Assembly (NCBI RefSeq): GCF_900091555.1
Contig: NZ_FMCX01000002.1
Coordinates: 1-64,000, forward strand
Length of the DNA: 64,000 nt
Direction of reading: 5' to 3'
From: Micromonospora mirobrigensis
GTDB lineage: Bacteria; Actinomycetota; Actinomycetes; Mycobacteriales; Micromonosporaceae
The translations under genes and the position numbers were made by a program. Positions 25,158 to 33,581 of the stretch are shown one piece after another. Below the pieces are notes generated by a model that ran no database searches, had not been told where the DNA came from, and saw only the letters and a program-made list of their open reading frames with translations. Numbering within the stretch: the stretch's first letter is position 1; every line of letters starts with the position of its first letter.

Positions 25158-25418
25158 ATGACGAGTGAACAGTCCTTCGGCCGCGCGGACACCGACGAAC
25201 CCGACGGCGCCACCGCGTACGAGGCGTCGCTGCGCCCGCCGGGCGAGTCCCTGCACAGCACCGACGACACCGGCGACGACTTCGCCGACGAGCCCGCCGA
25301 GGACCGGCGCTCGGCCCGGGAGGTCAGCCGCGCCGGCTACGACGTCGACGCGGTCTCCGGCACGGCCGACCCGGCCGACGGACCGGAAGAGATCGAGGAG
25401 GGCCGCCCGCTGCGGTAG
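25158..25418 (+). CDS. Small acidic hypothetical protein (86 aa)
   Basis: Acidic throughout (STDDTGDDFADEPAEDRRSAREVSRAGYDVDAVSG), no membrane or signal segment. It looks like a class of short, conserved, DUF-less actinomycete proteins of unknown role. The start at 25158 is favoured over an upstream in-frame one because AAGG lies near it and the N-terminus MTSEQSF is typical. It converges with RNase HI. Confidence 0.55.
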   Translation: MTSEQSFGRADTDEPDGATAYEASLRPPGESLHSTDDTGDDFADEPAEDRRSAREVSRAGYDVDAVSGTADPADGPEEIEEGRPLR

Positions 25419-25436
25419 GCCCCGCGCCGCGCCGGG

Positions 25437-25913
25437 TCAGCGGGCCGCCGCGAACCCGGCGCGGGCCTCGGTCATCCCCCGGCCGGCAAGCGCGTCGGCG
25501 CGCTCGTTCTCGGGGTGCCCGTTGTGCCCCTTCACCCACAGCCAGGTCACCTGGTGCCGGGCGCAGGCCGCCTCGAGGCGCTGCCACAGGTCGGCGTTCT
25601 TCACCGGCTGCTTCGCCGCGGTCAGCCAGCCGTTGCGCTTCCACGACGCCAGCCAGCTGGTGATCCCGTTGCGCACGTACGTGCTGTCGGTGTGCAGCTC
25701 CACCGTCACCGGGCGGGTCAGGCCCTCCAACGCCTGGATGGCGGCCATCAGCTCCATCCGGTTGTTGGTGGTCGGGGTCGCCTCACCCCCGCACAGCTCC
25801 CGCTCGTGCCCGCCGTAACGCAGCACCGCACCCCAGCCCCCCGGGCCCGGATTGCCGCTGCACGCCCCGTCGGTCCAGATCTCCACGACCCGCCCGGCCG
25901 CCGCGTCCACCAT
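25437..25913 (-). CDS. rnhA: Ribonuclease HI
   Basis: A 158-residue RNase H type 1 with all catalytic residues: D15 in [13 protein letters not shown]54 in NNRMELMA, D76 in [12 protein letters not shown]130 in VKGHNGH and D140 in NERADALA. It degrades the RNA strand of RNA-DNA hybrids during replication and R-loop removal. The basic protrusion ([20 protein letters not shown]) used for hybrid binding is present, and the length matches E. coli RnhA. A TAGGTT -10 element 6 bases from the ATG implies a leaderless message. Confidence 0.93.
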   Translation of the reverse strand: MVDAAAGRVVEIWTDGACSGNPGPGGWGAVLRYGGHERELCGGEATPTTNNRMELMAAIQALEGLTRPVTVELHTDSTYVRNGITSWLASWKRNGWLTAAKQPVKNADLWQRLEAACARHQVTWLWVKGHNGHPENERADALAGRGMTEARAGFAAAR

Positions 25914-25919
25914 GCCGGC

Positions 25920-25925
25920 AACCTA
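25920..25925 (-). promoter_or_regulatory. -10 element (TAGGTT) of leaderless rnhA
   Basis: TAGGTT lies 6 bases before the ATG on the minus strand. Confidence 0.5.
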
Positions 25926-25993
25926 CCGTGCCCGGCCCGCCGTACGGAAAACCCGGTGCGGCGCGCGGCCCGCCGATGGCAGGCTCGACCACC

Positions 25994-27130
25994 ATGAGCG
26001 ACGGCTGGGACGCCCTGCGGGCACGGGTGCAGGAATTCGTCGAGGAGCTGGTCGACTCGGGCCGGGAGGCCGGCGTGCAGGTCGCCGCGTACCTGCACGG
26101 GCGGCCGATCGTCGAGGTGCACGCGGGGACTGCCGACCCCACCACCGGCCGGCCGGTCACCCCCGACACCCCGTTCCCCAGCATCTCCACCGGCAAGGGT
26201 CTCACCGCCACCGTGGTGCACGTGCTGGCCGAGCGCGGGCAGCTCGACTACGACCTGCCGCTGGCGCGGGTGTGGCCGGAGTTCGCCGCGCACGGCAAGG
26301 ACCGGATCACCCTGCGGCACGTGCTCACCCACACCGCCGGGCTGCCCGCCCTGCCCGCCGACACCACCCCCGCCGACCTGGTCGACTGGGACCGGATGTG
26401 CGCGCTGCTCGCCGACGCCGAGCCGCTGTGGGCGCCCGGCGAACGGCTCGCGTACCACGCGTGGACGTTCGGCTGGCTGGTCGGCGAGACGGTCCGGCGG
26501 GTCACCGGCCGGCCCATCTCCCAGGTGCTCGCCGAGGAGGTCGCCGCCCCGCTCGGCGTACCCGGGGAGTTGTTCTTCGGGGTGCCCGAGGCGGACCTGG
26601 CGCGGGTCGCGCGGCTGGCGGACAACGGTCTGGCCGCGATGATCGACCAGGCGGCCACGGTGCTGCCCCACCTGGACCGGGTCGCCCCGCCCGGCGTGCG
26701 GCCCGACGCCCGCACCGCCGGCCGGCCCGAGGTGCTCCGCGCCGACCTGCCGGCCGTCGGCACGCTCAGCGCCCGCGCCGCCGCCCGGATGTACGCCGCG
26801 CTGCTCGGCGAGGTCGACGGCGTCCGCCTGATCTCCGCCGCGCGGCTGGACGAGGCCGCCACCGAGGCGGTCCGCGGCCCCGAGTGGGTCTTCGGCGCCG
26901 AGGCCGCGTGGGGCCTGGGGTACGCGGTCGACGCCGACGGGTCCTTCGGCGCCGCCGGCAGCGGCGGCAGCCTCGCCTTCGCCTACCCGCGGCTCGGCCT
27001 CACCGTCGCCGCCACCCGCAACCGGGTCGCCGCCGGCGACGGCGACCCGATGGAGCAGCTGCGGACGCTGATCCGCGACGAGGTACGCGCCGGTGTCGAA
27101 ACCGGCGGGAGCCGAACGTATCGGAGGTGA
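25994..27130 (+). CDS. Serine hydrolase of the class C beta-lactamase/EstB group
   Basis: A 378-residue cytosolic protein (no signal peptide) with the penicillin-binding fold: SxxK as S65-T-G-K68 (FPSISTGKG), Y154-H-A as the YxN-like element, and a late GSGGS near the KTG position. LRHVLTHTAGLP is the family hallmark. Members act as esterases, lactonases or D-aminopeptidases rather than lactamases, and lack of export argues for an esterase role. It is divergent from rnhA with 80 bases between starts. Confidence 0.83.
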   Translation: MSDGWDALRARVQEFVEELVDSGREAGVQVAAYLHGRPIVEVHAGTADPTTGRPVTPDTPFPSISTGKGLTATVVHVLAERGQLDYDLPLARVWPEFAAHGKDRITLRHVLTHTAGLPALPADTTPADLVDWDRMCALLADAEPLWAPGERLAYHAWTFGWLVGETVRRVTGRPISQVLAEEVAAPLGVPGELFFGVPEADLARVARLADNGLAAMIDQAATVLPHLDRVAPPGVRPDARTAGRPEVLRADLPAVGTLSARAAARMYAALLGEVDGVRLISAARLDEAATEAVRGPEWVFGAEAAWGLGYAVDADGSFGAAGSGGSLAFAYPRLGLTVAATRNRVAAGDGDPMEQLRTLIRDEVRAGVETGGSRTYRR

Positions 27131-27172
27131 GGGGCGGCGACGGGCCGGCCCGCCGACCCGCGAGGTACCCGG

Positions 27173-27202
27173 ATGCGGAAGATCGTGGTGACCAACAACC
27201 TC
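27173..27202 (+). pseudogene. Possible 5' scrap of a DHFR-like (RibD_C) gene
   Basis: Ten codons read MRKIVVTNNL, the usual opening of actinomycete dihydrofolate reductase-like (RibD_C) proteins (MRKxVVTxN). The continuation loses similarity at once. This may be the stub left by a deletion; short length makes it uncertain. Confidence 0.2.
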
Positions 27203-27247
27203 GCTCAGCGGGGCGAGCAAGGCCGCAGAGCGGATGTATCCGCAGGT

Positions 27248-27265
27248 GGGACCGAGTCAGGTCCC
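27248..27265 (-). terminator. Short hairpin after the DUF5956-like gene
   Basis: GGGACC, 6 bases, GGTCCC, located 7 bases past the stop of the minus-strand gene. Confidence 0.35.
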
Positions 27266-27272
27266 GAGGGCG

Positions 27273-27755
27273 TCAACGGCCCGCGCCTTCGAAGATCTCT
27301 CGAAGGATGCTGCCGACCTGGCGGGCGATGCAAGCGGGATGCGTGGCGGCCGGATGCGCGTGGTTGAGCGCCTCGTGCAGCTCGCTCCAGAACTCATCCT
27401 CGTGGTAGCCGGCCGGCAGGCGCAGGAACCAGCGGTAACCGGCAGGGCGGGCCGGGATGCCGCCGTCTCGCAGGTAGATGTCGATGTCGCCGTCGAGCTC
27501 GACCTGTTCAGCCTCCGTGCGCGGTCGGCGCCGGTGGCGGTCGCCGGCGGGACCGCTCGTGGTCATGACCGTGGTGTGGGCCTCGGGCCGCTCGGGGACC
27601 CGGACCAGCTTCGCCGGCCCAGCCGCCCAGCCCACCAGCGCGCCCCACCCACTCGCGGGCAGCTCGACGTACTCACCTGTCGCAGCGGGCGGAGCCTCGG
27701 CCGACAGCGGCACGTCGATCCAGCCACCGGGGCCCGCCCCCAGCTGGCCGCCCAT
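27273..27755 (-). CDS. Conserved hypothetical protein (DUF5956-like)
   Basis: ATG at 27755 with a GGGAGG site 5 bases away gives 160 residues; longer frames upstream have no ribosome site. Residues 30-75 (YVELPASGWGALVGWAAGPAKLVRVPE) and 100-140 (ELDGDIDIYLRDGGIPARPAGYRWFLRLPAGY) resemble the actinomycete DUF5956 family as I remember it; this is a visual match only. The protein is soluble with no catalytic motif. It lies 49 bases past the stop of the cis-prenyltransferase, in the same direction. Confidence 0.55.
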   Translation of the reverse strand: MGGQLGAGPGGWIDVPLSAEAPPAATGEYVELPASGWGALVGWAAGPAKLVRVPERPEAHTTVMTTSGPAGDRHRRRPRTEAEQVELDGDIDIYLRDGGIPARPAGYRWFLRLPAGYHEDEFWSELHEALNHAHPAATHPACIARQVGSILREIFEGAGR

Positions 27756-27804
27756 GGTCACCTCCCGCGCGTGGCCTGGTGATGATGCTGTACGGCTGTC
27801 GTGT

Positions 27805-28587
27805 TCAGCTGCCGAAGCGGCGCCTGCGGGCGGCGTAGGAGCGCAGCGCACGCAGGAAGTCGATTTTACGGAAGCCGGGCCAGTGGACGTCGCAGAAGTA
27901 GAACTCCGAGTAGGCGGCCTGCCAGAGCAGGAATCCGGACATGCGGTGTTCGCCGCTGGTGCGGATGACCAGGTCGGGGTCGGGTTGGCCGCTGGTGTAG
28001 AGGTGGCTGGCGATCTGGTCGGCGGTCAACCGCTCGGCGACGTCGTCGAGGGTCCGCCCGGCGTGCGATCCGGCCTCCAGCAGGGCTCGCAGGGCGTTGA
28101 CGATCTCGTCGCGTCCGTCATAGCCGACAGCGACGTTGAGGTGGAACCCGCTGTTCCTGTCGCGGGTGGCTTCTTCGGCGAGCTTGAGGGCGTGGCGGGT
28201 GGAGTCGGGCAGGATGTCGACCCGGCCGGCCGTCTTGACCTGCCAGACGCCGGCCGGATGCGACAGGCGCTGGGCGATCACGTCCTCGATCATGAGCATC
28301 AGGTTGTCGACTTCGTCAGTGTCGCGTTTGCGCAGGTTGTCGACGGAGGCGACGAAGACGGTGACGTGGTGGATGCCGAGTTCTCTGCACCAGACGAGGA
28401 CTTCGTCGAGGTGTTCGGCGCCGTAGCGGTGGCCGACCTTGGCATCGTGGAAGCCGTTCTGGCGCGCCCACCGCCGGTTGCCGTCCATGACCATGGCGAC
28501 GTGCCGCGGCAGGGACGCGCGGGACAGCTCGCGGGTCAGCCGTCGGGCATAGACCGTGTAGACGGCCGACTTCACGGCGCTGAGCAC
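27805..28587 (-). CDS. Cis-prenyltransferase (isoprenyl diphosphate synthase, UppS family)
   Basis: A 260-residue enzyme with the family's catalytic Asp at D35 in HVAMVMDGNRRWAR, the central FVASVDNLRKRDTDEVDNLM segment, DPDLVIRTSGEHRMSGFLLWQAAYSEFYF and the Pro-Gly-Phe/Asp tail (HWPGFRKIDFLRAL). Such enzymes condense isopentenyl diphosphate in cis. GTG at 28587 is chosen from GGGGAAGGAA upstream. It could be a second undecaprenyl synthase or a short-chain (Z,E-farnesyl) synthase; chain length cannot be read with confidence. It is downstream of an ABC permease gene, 56 bases away, likely co-transcribed. Confidence 0.85.
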   Translation of the reverse strand: MLSAVKSAVYTVYARRLTRELSRASLPRHVAMVMDGNRRWARQNGFHDAKVGHRYGAEHLDEVLVWCRELGIHHVTVFVASVDNLRKRDTDEVDNLMLMIEDVIAQRLSHPAGVWQVKTAGRVDILPDSTRHALKLAEEATRDRNSGFHLNVAVGYDGRDEIVNALRALLEAGSHAGRTLDDVAERLTADQIASHLYTSGQPDPDLVIRTSGEHRMSGFLLWQAAYSEFYFCDVHWPGFRKIDFLRALRSYAARRRRFGS

Positions 28588-28643
28588 GTGTCGTTCCTTC
28601 CCCTGGGTTTTCGAGCCGGATCGTGGACAGGCGGGTCGGGGTT

Positions 28644-29444
28644 CTAGGCGGCCGGGTCGCGGTGGCGCAGGATGAGCCAGCCGGCGCTCGCGCACAGGGC
28701 GATGGTGACCAGTTGGACGACGGCGCCGAGGGCCAGGTGGCTCACGCCGGCGGGGTCGAACAGCCCCACCCAGTCCTGCCAGTGGTGCACCGGCAGGACG
28801 GCTGCGACGGCGGCCAGGGCAGGCTGGCCGTTGATGACGCTCGCGAGCACCACGAAGCCGACGGCGACCGCCAGGGCTTCGGCTCCGCGTGGCAGCAGCA
28901 GCCCCAGGGTGAAGGCGATGGCGGCCATGGCGAGCATGCACAACAGCGTGTATCCGGTGGCGGCCAGCACGCGCCCGGCCGCGTCCCCGGTGGTGAGGGT
29001 GGCCGCGCCGATGATGTGGAAGGGGTGCCAGCCGAAGAGGACGGTGCCTGCGGCGAGGCCGGCGGCCATGACGACGACCACGGCGACCAGGGTCGCCAGG
29101 GCGGCGGCGGTGAGCTTGGCGGCCAGCAGACGTTCGCGGGTGACCGGCGCGACGTAGAGGTAGCGCAGCACGCCCCAGTCTCGGTCGGCCGAGGCGATCG
29201 CGCAAGCGAGCAACGCCACGACGATCGGCAGCAACAGCGGGCCCATGAACTCCAGGCTCGCCATCGCGTGGTTGGCGGCCGAGTAGGGCGAGGCGCCGAA
29301 CAGGCCACTCTCGTTGCCGTTGCGCCGGCCGGGCTGGGATGCGAAAGGAACGGCGGCGGCGGCGATCGGCACCCCGGCGAGGCAGGCCAGTGCGATCAAC
29401 GTCCGGACGCGCAGCAACTGTGTAATGAGTTCAAAGCGCAGCAT
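28644..29444 (-). CDS. ABC-2 type transporter permease
   Basis: A 266-residue six-helix protein: LIALACLAGVPIAAAAVPF, LLLPIVVALLACAIA, LAALVAVVVVMAAGLAAGTVLF, GYTLLCMLAMAAIAFTLGLLL, ALAVAVGFVVLASVIN and VVQLVTIALCASAGWLIL. The cytoplasmic DWGVLRYLYVAPVTRERLLAAKL motif is typical of ABC-2 permeases that pair with a separate ATPase. The ATPase gene just upstream is broken, so the transporter probably no longer works, unless another ATPase substitutes. Its start overlaps the tail of that broken gene, as expected of an original two-gene operon. Confidence 0.82.
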   Translation of the reverse strand: MLRFELITQLLRVRTLIALACLAGVPIAAAAVPFASQPGRRNGNESGLFGASPYSAANHAMASLEFMGPLLLPIVVALLACAIASADRDWGVLRYLYVAPVTRERLLAAKLTAAALATLVAVVVVMAAGLAAGTVLFGWHPFHIIGAATLTTGDAAGRVLAATGYTLLCMLAMAAIAFTLGLLLPRGAEALAVAVGFVVLASVINGQPALAAVAAVLPVHHWQDWVGLFDPAGVSHLALGAVVQLVTIALCASAGWLILRHRDPAA

Positions 29445-29813
29445 CGTGGCACCTCTCGGTCATCGCCAGGTAGGCGTCCTCGAGCGATTCGTGGCAGCCG
29501 ACCAGAGCAGTTTGAGGTTGGCGGCGCCGCTCAGGTGCGGCACGAGCGCGGGCCCATCGATGACGACGCCGACGTGCCGCAGCACGGGTGCGCCAAGATG
29601 AACGGGGGTTCCGGCGATGCTCGCGGTGCCGGCGTCGGGTCTGCACAGTCCGATGAGCATTCGCATGGTGGAGGTCTTCCCGGCGCCGTTCGGGCCGAGC
29701 AGCGCGCAGATCTCCCCTTCACCTACCTGGAAGCTGAGCTGGTCGACGGCCAGTTGGCGGCGATAGCGCTTGGTCAGGCTCTCGGCCCGGATCGTGATCG
29801 GTGGTGCGGGCAC
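29431..29813 (-). pseudogene. ABC transporter ATPase gene with internal deletion
   Basis: From a GTG start (GAAAGGG upstream) the first 105 codons are normal: VDQLSFQVGEGEICALLGPNGAGKTST with Walker A at residues 40-47, RMLIGLCRPDAGTASIAG, then LKLLWSA. The next bases read ESLEDAYLAMTE in the +1 frame, the usual C-terminal end of these ATPases (normally about 300 residues). The signature LSGGQ, Walker B, D-loop and switch histidine are all gone and the frame is shifted, so the original frame stops after 117 residues. Non-functional. Confidence 0.8.
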
Positions 29814-29904
29814 GGGGCATCGCCCTTTCTCAGCGGGGCGCCGGAAGGTCCGGGGAACCCGGCAGTTTCGGAAGGTGGTGCGGGGCGGCGGCCGAGGACG
29901 AGCG

Positions 29905-30735
29905 TCAGGGGGCGGTCCGGTGGTGCCGCGCGGCGACTGCGCCGAGCACGCTCGCGGCACAGAGGGCGATCAGCACCGCGAGCCAGCTGGAGACGAAGGG
30001 TGTGGCCAACAGGCCCTGATCGCTGTGGAAGGCGGCGGCGTCGGTGGCGCGTACGCGAAGACCCCAGACCAGCACAGCGAATGTGGCACCGGCCATGCCC
30101 GTCGCCATCGCCGTCACGGCCGAGCCCCGCAGCCGGCCCGGTCCGGCGAGGGGCACCCGCTGCAGAATCCTGGTGGCCGCCCATGCGGTGGCGGCCAGGA
30201 CGCCGAGCCCGGTGACGGCGATCAGAGCAAACGCGGCGATGTTCGGTCCGGAGTGCACCGTACGACCCGCGGTCGCGGCGGCGGCGACCCGTGCCACTCC
30301 ACACCAGGCCGCGGCGCCGACGATCGGGACCGCGACGTATCTCCACGCGTCGGCTGCGCGGCCGGGCACGAGGGCGGCGGCAGCCGGTGCGGCCGCGACG
30401 GCCAGGGCAAGCAGCGCGACTGCCGCGGCAACGATCACCGCGGCGTGGGCGGTGGTGGCGACGCCGGAGAGATCCTCGGCGAGCTTCGCGAAGCCGATCC
30501 CCGCCGCGGCGAACAACGCGGCCGCCCAGACGGGCAGCGCGAACGATGGACGTCCGGACATCAGCGCACCTCCGTGGGCTCGGGCAGCCCCGAGCAGCGA
30601 ATCGGCCACGAGCCGTGGGCGGCGATGGACCTGCATGTCACAGAGCAACTGGGCGTACTCCTCGCCATACCGGCGCCGCCACACCGGCGGGTAGCAGCCG
30701 ACCAGCGCCCTTACCAGCCGTGCGTCGCTGCTCAT
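29905..30735 (-). CDS. PadR-associated membrane protein
   Basis: The 276-residue protein opens LVRALVGCYPPVWRRRYGEEYAQLLCDM, the motif of proteins that sit next to PadR regulators in actinomycetes, followed by six or seven helices (PVWAAALFAAAGIGFA, AAVIVAAAVALLALAVAAAPAAAALV and onwards, ending SSWLAVLIALCAASVLGAVAA). Its start overlaps the PadR stop by 4 bases. The role is unknown; such proteins may be anti-sigma-like or envelope-stress components. The second PadR module at about 50 kb has a counterpart with the same YPxxxRRxYxEE(Y/M) motif. Confidence 0.75.
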   Translation of the reverse strand: MSSDARLVRALVGCYPPVWRRRYGEEYAQLLCDMQVHRRPRLVADSLLGAARAHGGALMSGRPSFALPVWAAALFAAAGIGFAKLAEDLSGVATTAHAAVIVAAAVALLALAVAAAPAAAALVPGRAADAWRYVAVPIVGAAAWCGVARVAAAATAGRTVHSGPNIAAFALIAVTGLGVLAATAWAATRILQRVPLAGPGRLRGSAVTAMATGMAGATFAVLVWGLRVRATDAAAFHSDQGLLATPFVSSWLAVLIALCAASVLGAVAARHHRTAP

Positions 30736-31046
30736 GTCGGCCTCACCTGGAGACGGTCGAGACTGAGGGTGGCGAGACGTCGCATCCGTTCCGCCTGGGC
30801 GGAGAGTTCTGCCGCTCCGGCCGCGGTCAAGCGGTACGGCCGGCGCCGCCCCTCAGCCGGCAGGCCCTCGATCAGGCCTCGTTGCTCCAGTCGTTGCAGG
30901 GCCGCGTACAACGTGCCCGGGCCCAGGGTCACGCCCGCCTGCTCGGCGACGTCCATGGTGATCGCGTAGCCGTGCTTTGCGCCTTCCGCGAGGCTCGTCA
31001 GCACCAACAGCCCCGGTTCGGCCCAACGGCCCAGTTCCTCGCCCAC
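30732..31046 (-). CDS. PadR-family transcriptional regulator (module 1)
   Basis: A 104-residue winged helix of the short PadR type: EPGLLVLTSLAEGAKHGYAITMDVAEQAGVTLGPGTLYAALQRLEQRGLIEGLPAEGRRRPYRLTAAG. PadR proteins repress their own operon and, in several cases, an adjacent transporter. It leads a cassette with a membrane protein and, further on, the damaged ABC transporter. The GTG start is 21 bases from a TATCGGTA sequence shared with module 2. Confidence 0.85.
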   Translation of the reverse strand: MGEELGRWAEPGLLVLTSLAEGAKHGYAITMDVAEQAGVTLGPGTLYAALQRLEQRGLIEGLPAEGRRRPYRLTAAGAAELSAQAERMRRLATLSLDRLQVRPT

Positions 31047-31067
31047 CGCGTACTCCGTTCTCCGCTA

Positions 31068-31075
31068 TATCGGTA
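31068..31075 (-). promoter_or_regulatory. PadR half-site TATCGGTA shared with module 2
   Basis: The octamer TATCGGTA (minus: TACCGATA) occurs in the AT-rich upstream patch of this PadR gene and again in the full palindrome upstream of the other PadR gene. It is probably a common operator element. Confidence 0.4.
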
Positions 31076-31170
31076 AACGTACTATGCCGGACGAAGTAGC
31101 GCCACCCGTTCAGCCCGAGCGGACCCGCCGCCCGGACACGAGGCTGGTCCGGAGGCCACCGACGCGCCGC

Positions 31171-32406
31171 CTACGAGCCGCTCCGCCCCGCCGTCCGGGA
31201 CCCGACCTCCGGCCCGGGGGCCGGGATCCGGCGCAGCCGGGCACGCAGCCGGCCGGCCGCGTCACCGACCACCGCCGACGTCATCGGCAAAAGCGGACTG
31301 GACCGCATCACCGCCAGGTCCTCCGCCGGGCTGGTCGCGCCGTCGAGGAACCGCAGCACCCGCTCGGCGGGATTGCGGTCGAACAGCCGCTGGAAGAACT
31401 CCGGCCCGCCCACCCGGCCCTGGTCCAGGGCCCGCAACGCCACCGCGTCCATCCACCGGTGCCGCCCCGGGTACGCCGGCCGGGGCACCGGCGGCCGCCC
31501 CGCCGCCAGGGCGGCGGCCACCTCCCCGGCCTGCCGGTACATGGCGGAGAAGGTGAACCCGGTCGACGGCCGGGTCGCCCCGCCCGCGGTGCCGAGGCGG
31601 ACCACCCGCGGCGACGGCCGGCGCGGGAAGGGCGCGTCGGTCATCGGGATCACCCCGTCCTCCACCTCCCGCACCCGCAGCGCCGCCGGGTCCAGGCCGA
31701 GCAGGGCCAGGTAGCCGCGCAGCCCCGCGCCGTAGCCGGCGTCGTCGAGCAGGGCGGGCGAGAACTCGGTGTACTCCACCAGCGCGTACCGGTCGCTGAC
31801 CGGCAGCACGTAGCCGAAGGAGACCCCCCGGGCCGGCTGCGGGGTGCGGAAGTCCATCAGCACCGCCCGCTCCGGGTCGAACAGCGGCCGGTCGCTCTCC
31901 ACCCACCAGCCCCGGAAGTGCTGCAACCAGCTGGTCCGGCCGGGGCGTACCGGCGGCCGGGGACGGGAGTCGAGCACCCAACCGGCGCGCAGCAGCACCC
32001 GCCCGTCGGTGTCGTGCACGGTCACCCCCGACCCGTCGTCGGCCAGCGCGCCGACCGTGGCGTCGAACCGGGTCGCGCCCAGCCGCTCGGCCGCCTCGGC
32101 GGCCCGCGCGTAGACCGGGGCGGAGCGCAGCATCGCGTACCGCAGCGGGGCCAGCGGCAGCACCTGCCGGCCGGCCGCGGTGACCACGTCGACCCGCGAC
32201 CAGCTGGCGCTCAACAGCGGGTCGAGGTCCGTGCCGGGCCGACCCCAGAACGCCCAGGTACGGTCCTGGCCGCTCTTGCGCACCGGATCCAGCACGGCGA
32301 TCCGCAGGCCACGCAGGTCGTGGCGGTCCAGTGCGGCGAGGACGAGCGAACCCGCTCCCCCACCCCCGACGAGGGCCAGGTCGAAGTGCGGCGGCGCGGC
32401 GGTCAC
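31171..32406 (-). CDS. Lycopene cyclase-family flavoprotein
   Basis: A 411-residue CrtY/CrtL-type protein: dinucleotide motif FDLALVGGGGAGSLVLAAL at the N-terminus, DRTWAFWG (the CrtY hallmark), VLDSRPRP, the FGYVLPVSDRYALVEYTEF region where the FLEET-type catalytic Glu lies, VIPMTD and a GTAGGATRPSTGFTF FAD-binding end. These enzymes cyclise lycopene to beta-carotene. No phytoene synthase, desaturase or other carotenoid gene is in the window, so it is an orphan cyclase here. It is divergent from the Gfo/Idh oxidoreductase. Confidence 0.85.
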   Translation of the reverse strand: MTAAPPHFDLALVGGGGAGSLVLAALDRHDLRGLRIAVLDPVRKSGQDRTWAFWGRPGTDLDPLLSASWSRVDVVTAAGRQVLPLAPLRYAMLRSAPVYARAAEAAERLGATRFDATVGALADDGSGVTVHDTDGRVLLRAGWVLDSRPRPPVRPGRTSWLQHFRGWWVESDRPLFDPERAVLMDFRTPQPARGVSFGYVLPVSDRYALVEYTEFSPALLDDAGYGAGLRGYLALLGLDPAALRVREVEDGVIPMTDAPFPRRPSPRVVRLGTAGGATRPSTGFTFSAMYRQAGEVAAALAAGRPPVPRPAYPGRHRWMDAVALRALDQGRVGGPEFFQRLFDRNPAERVLRFLDGATSPAEDLAVMRSSPLLPMTSAVVGDAAGRLRARLRRIPAPGPEVGSRTAGRSGS

Positions 32407-32463
32407 CCGCCCACGCTGTCACACCACCGCCCGGGTGACCGCGCCGGCTCCCCGCCGGCCGCG

Positions 32464-32469
32464 TAGGTT
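32464..32469 (+). promoter_or_regulatory. -10 element (TAGGTT) of the Gfo/Idh gene
   Basis: TAGGTT lies 5 bases before an in-frame GTG (32475), so transcription probably starts there, either as a leaderless message or as a short leader for the ATG at 32508. Confidence 0.4.
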
Positions 32470-32507
32470 CTAACGTGCCGGGCTCGCCGATCGGACGGGG
32501 GACGACC

Positions 32508-33575
32508 ATGGGTGACGCGCCACTGCGGGTGGGGCTGCTGGGGTACGGAGTGGCCGGCCGGGTGTTCCACGCCCCGCTGATCGCCGCCACCGCCGGGCTG
32601 CGGCTCGACGCGGTGGTCACCGCCAACCCCGAGCGGCGCGAGCAGGCCCGCCGGGAGCACCCGCAGGCCCGGCTGGTCGACGACGCCGACGACCTCTGGA
32701 CGCAGGCCGACACGCTCGACCTGGTGGTGGTGGCGACCCCGAACGACCAGCACGTGCCGCAGGCCCGGGCGGCGCTGGCGGCCGGCCTGCCGGTCGTGGT
32801 GGACAAGCCGCTCGCGGCCACCGCGGCGGAGGGCGCCGAGCTGGCCGCCGAGGCGGACCGGCGGGGCGTGCCGCTGACCGTGTTCCAGAACCGGCGCTTC
32901 GACGGCGACTTCCTGACCGCCCGTCGGCTGGTCGCCGGCGGCGAACTGGGTCGGGTCGCCCGCTTCGAGTCCCGCTTCGAGCGCTGGCGGCCGGTGATCA
33001 AGCCCGGGTGGCGGGAGAGCGGCACCCCCGAGCAGGCCGGCGGTGTCCTCTACGACCTCGGCGCCCACCTCATCGACCAGGCGGTACAGCTCTTCGGCCC
33101 GGTGCGGCGGATCTACGCGGAGGTGGACCGGCGCCGGCCCGACGCCCGGGTCGACGACGACGCGTTCGTGGCGCTGACCCACACCGGCGGGGTCCGCTCC
33201 CACCTGTGGATGAGCGCGGTCGCCGCACAGCTCGGGCCGCGGATGCGCATCCTCGGCGACCGGGCCGCCTGGACGACGTACGGGCTGGACCCGCAGGAGG
33301 CGGCGCTGCGCGACGGCGGCCGGCCCGACGCGCCCGGCTGGGGCGAGGTCTCCCCCGACCGGTACGGCCGGCTCGGCGCCGACGACGACCTGCGCCCGGT
33401 GCCCACCGAGGCGGGCCGCTACCAGGAGTTCTACGCCCAGGTGGCGGCGGCGCTGCGCACCGGCGCCCCGCTGCCGGTGGACCCGCGGGACGCGGTGGCC
33501 ACCGTGCGACTGATCGAACTCGCGCACTCCTCCGCCGTCGAGGGCGTCACCCTGCCCGTCCCGCCCCCGGACTGA
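32508..33575 (+). CDS. Gfo/Idh/MocA-family oxidoreductase
   Basis: A 355-residue NAD(P)-dependent enzyme: LRVGLLGYGVAGRVFHAPLI at the N-terminus (GxGxxG variant), DLVVVATPNDQHVPQARAALAAGLPVVVDKPLAAT with the catalytic EKP-like Lys (here DKP), and a YDLGAHLIDQAVQLFGPV motif near residue 180. Substrates are usually sugars or inositols. ATG at 32508 follows GGGGGA and gives the usual short N-terminus; GTG at 32475 adds 11 residues and could be a leaderless start. EKP to DKP is a mild variation also seen in other members. Confidence 0.85.
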   Translation: MGDAPLRVGLLGYGVAGRVFHAPLIAATAGLRLDAVVTANPERREQARREHPQARLVDDADDLWTQADTLDLVVVATPNDQHVPQARAALAAGLPVVVDKPLAATAAEGAELAAEADRRGVPLTVFQNRRFDGDFLTARRLVAGGELGRVARFESRFERWRPVIKPGWRESGTPEQAGGVLYDLGAHLIDQAVQLFGPVRRIYAEVDRRRPDARVDDDAFVALTHTGGVRSHLWMSAVAAQLGPRMRILGDRAAWTTYGLDPQEAALRDGGRPDAPGWGEVSPDRYGRLGADDDLRPVPTEAGRYQEFYAQVAAALRTGAPLPVDPRDAVATVRLIELAHSSAVEGVTLPVPPPD

Positions 33576-33581
33576 CCCCGC

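Noticed and set aside
31171..32406. Carotenoid biosynthetic cluster
   Set aside because: Only a cyclase-like gene is present. The cis-prenyltransferase nearby is not a carotenoid enzyme and no phytoene synthase or desaturase is in the window.
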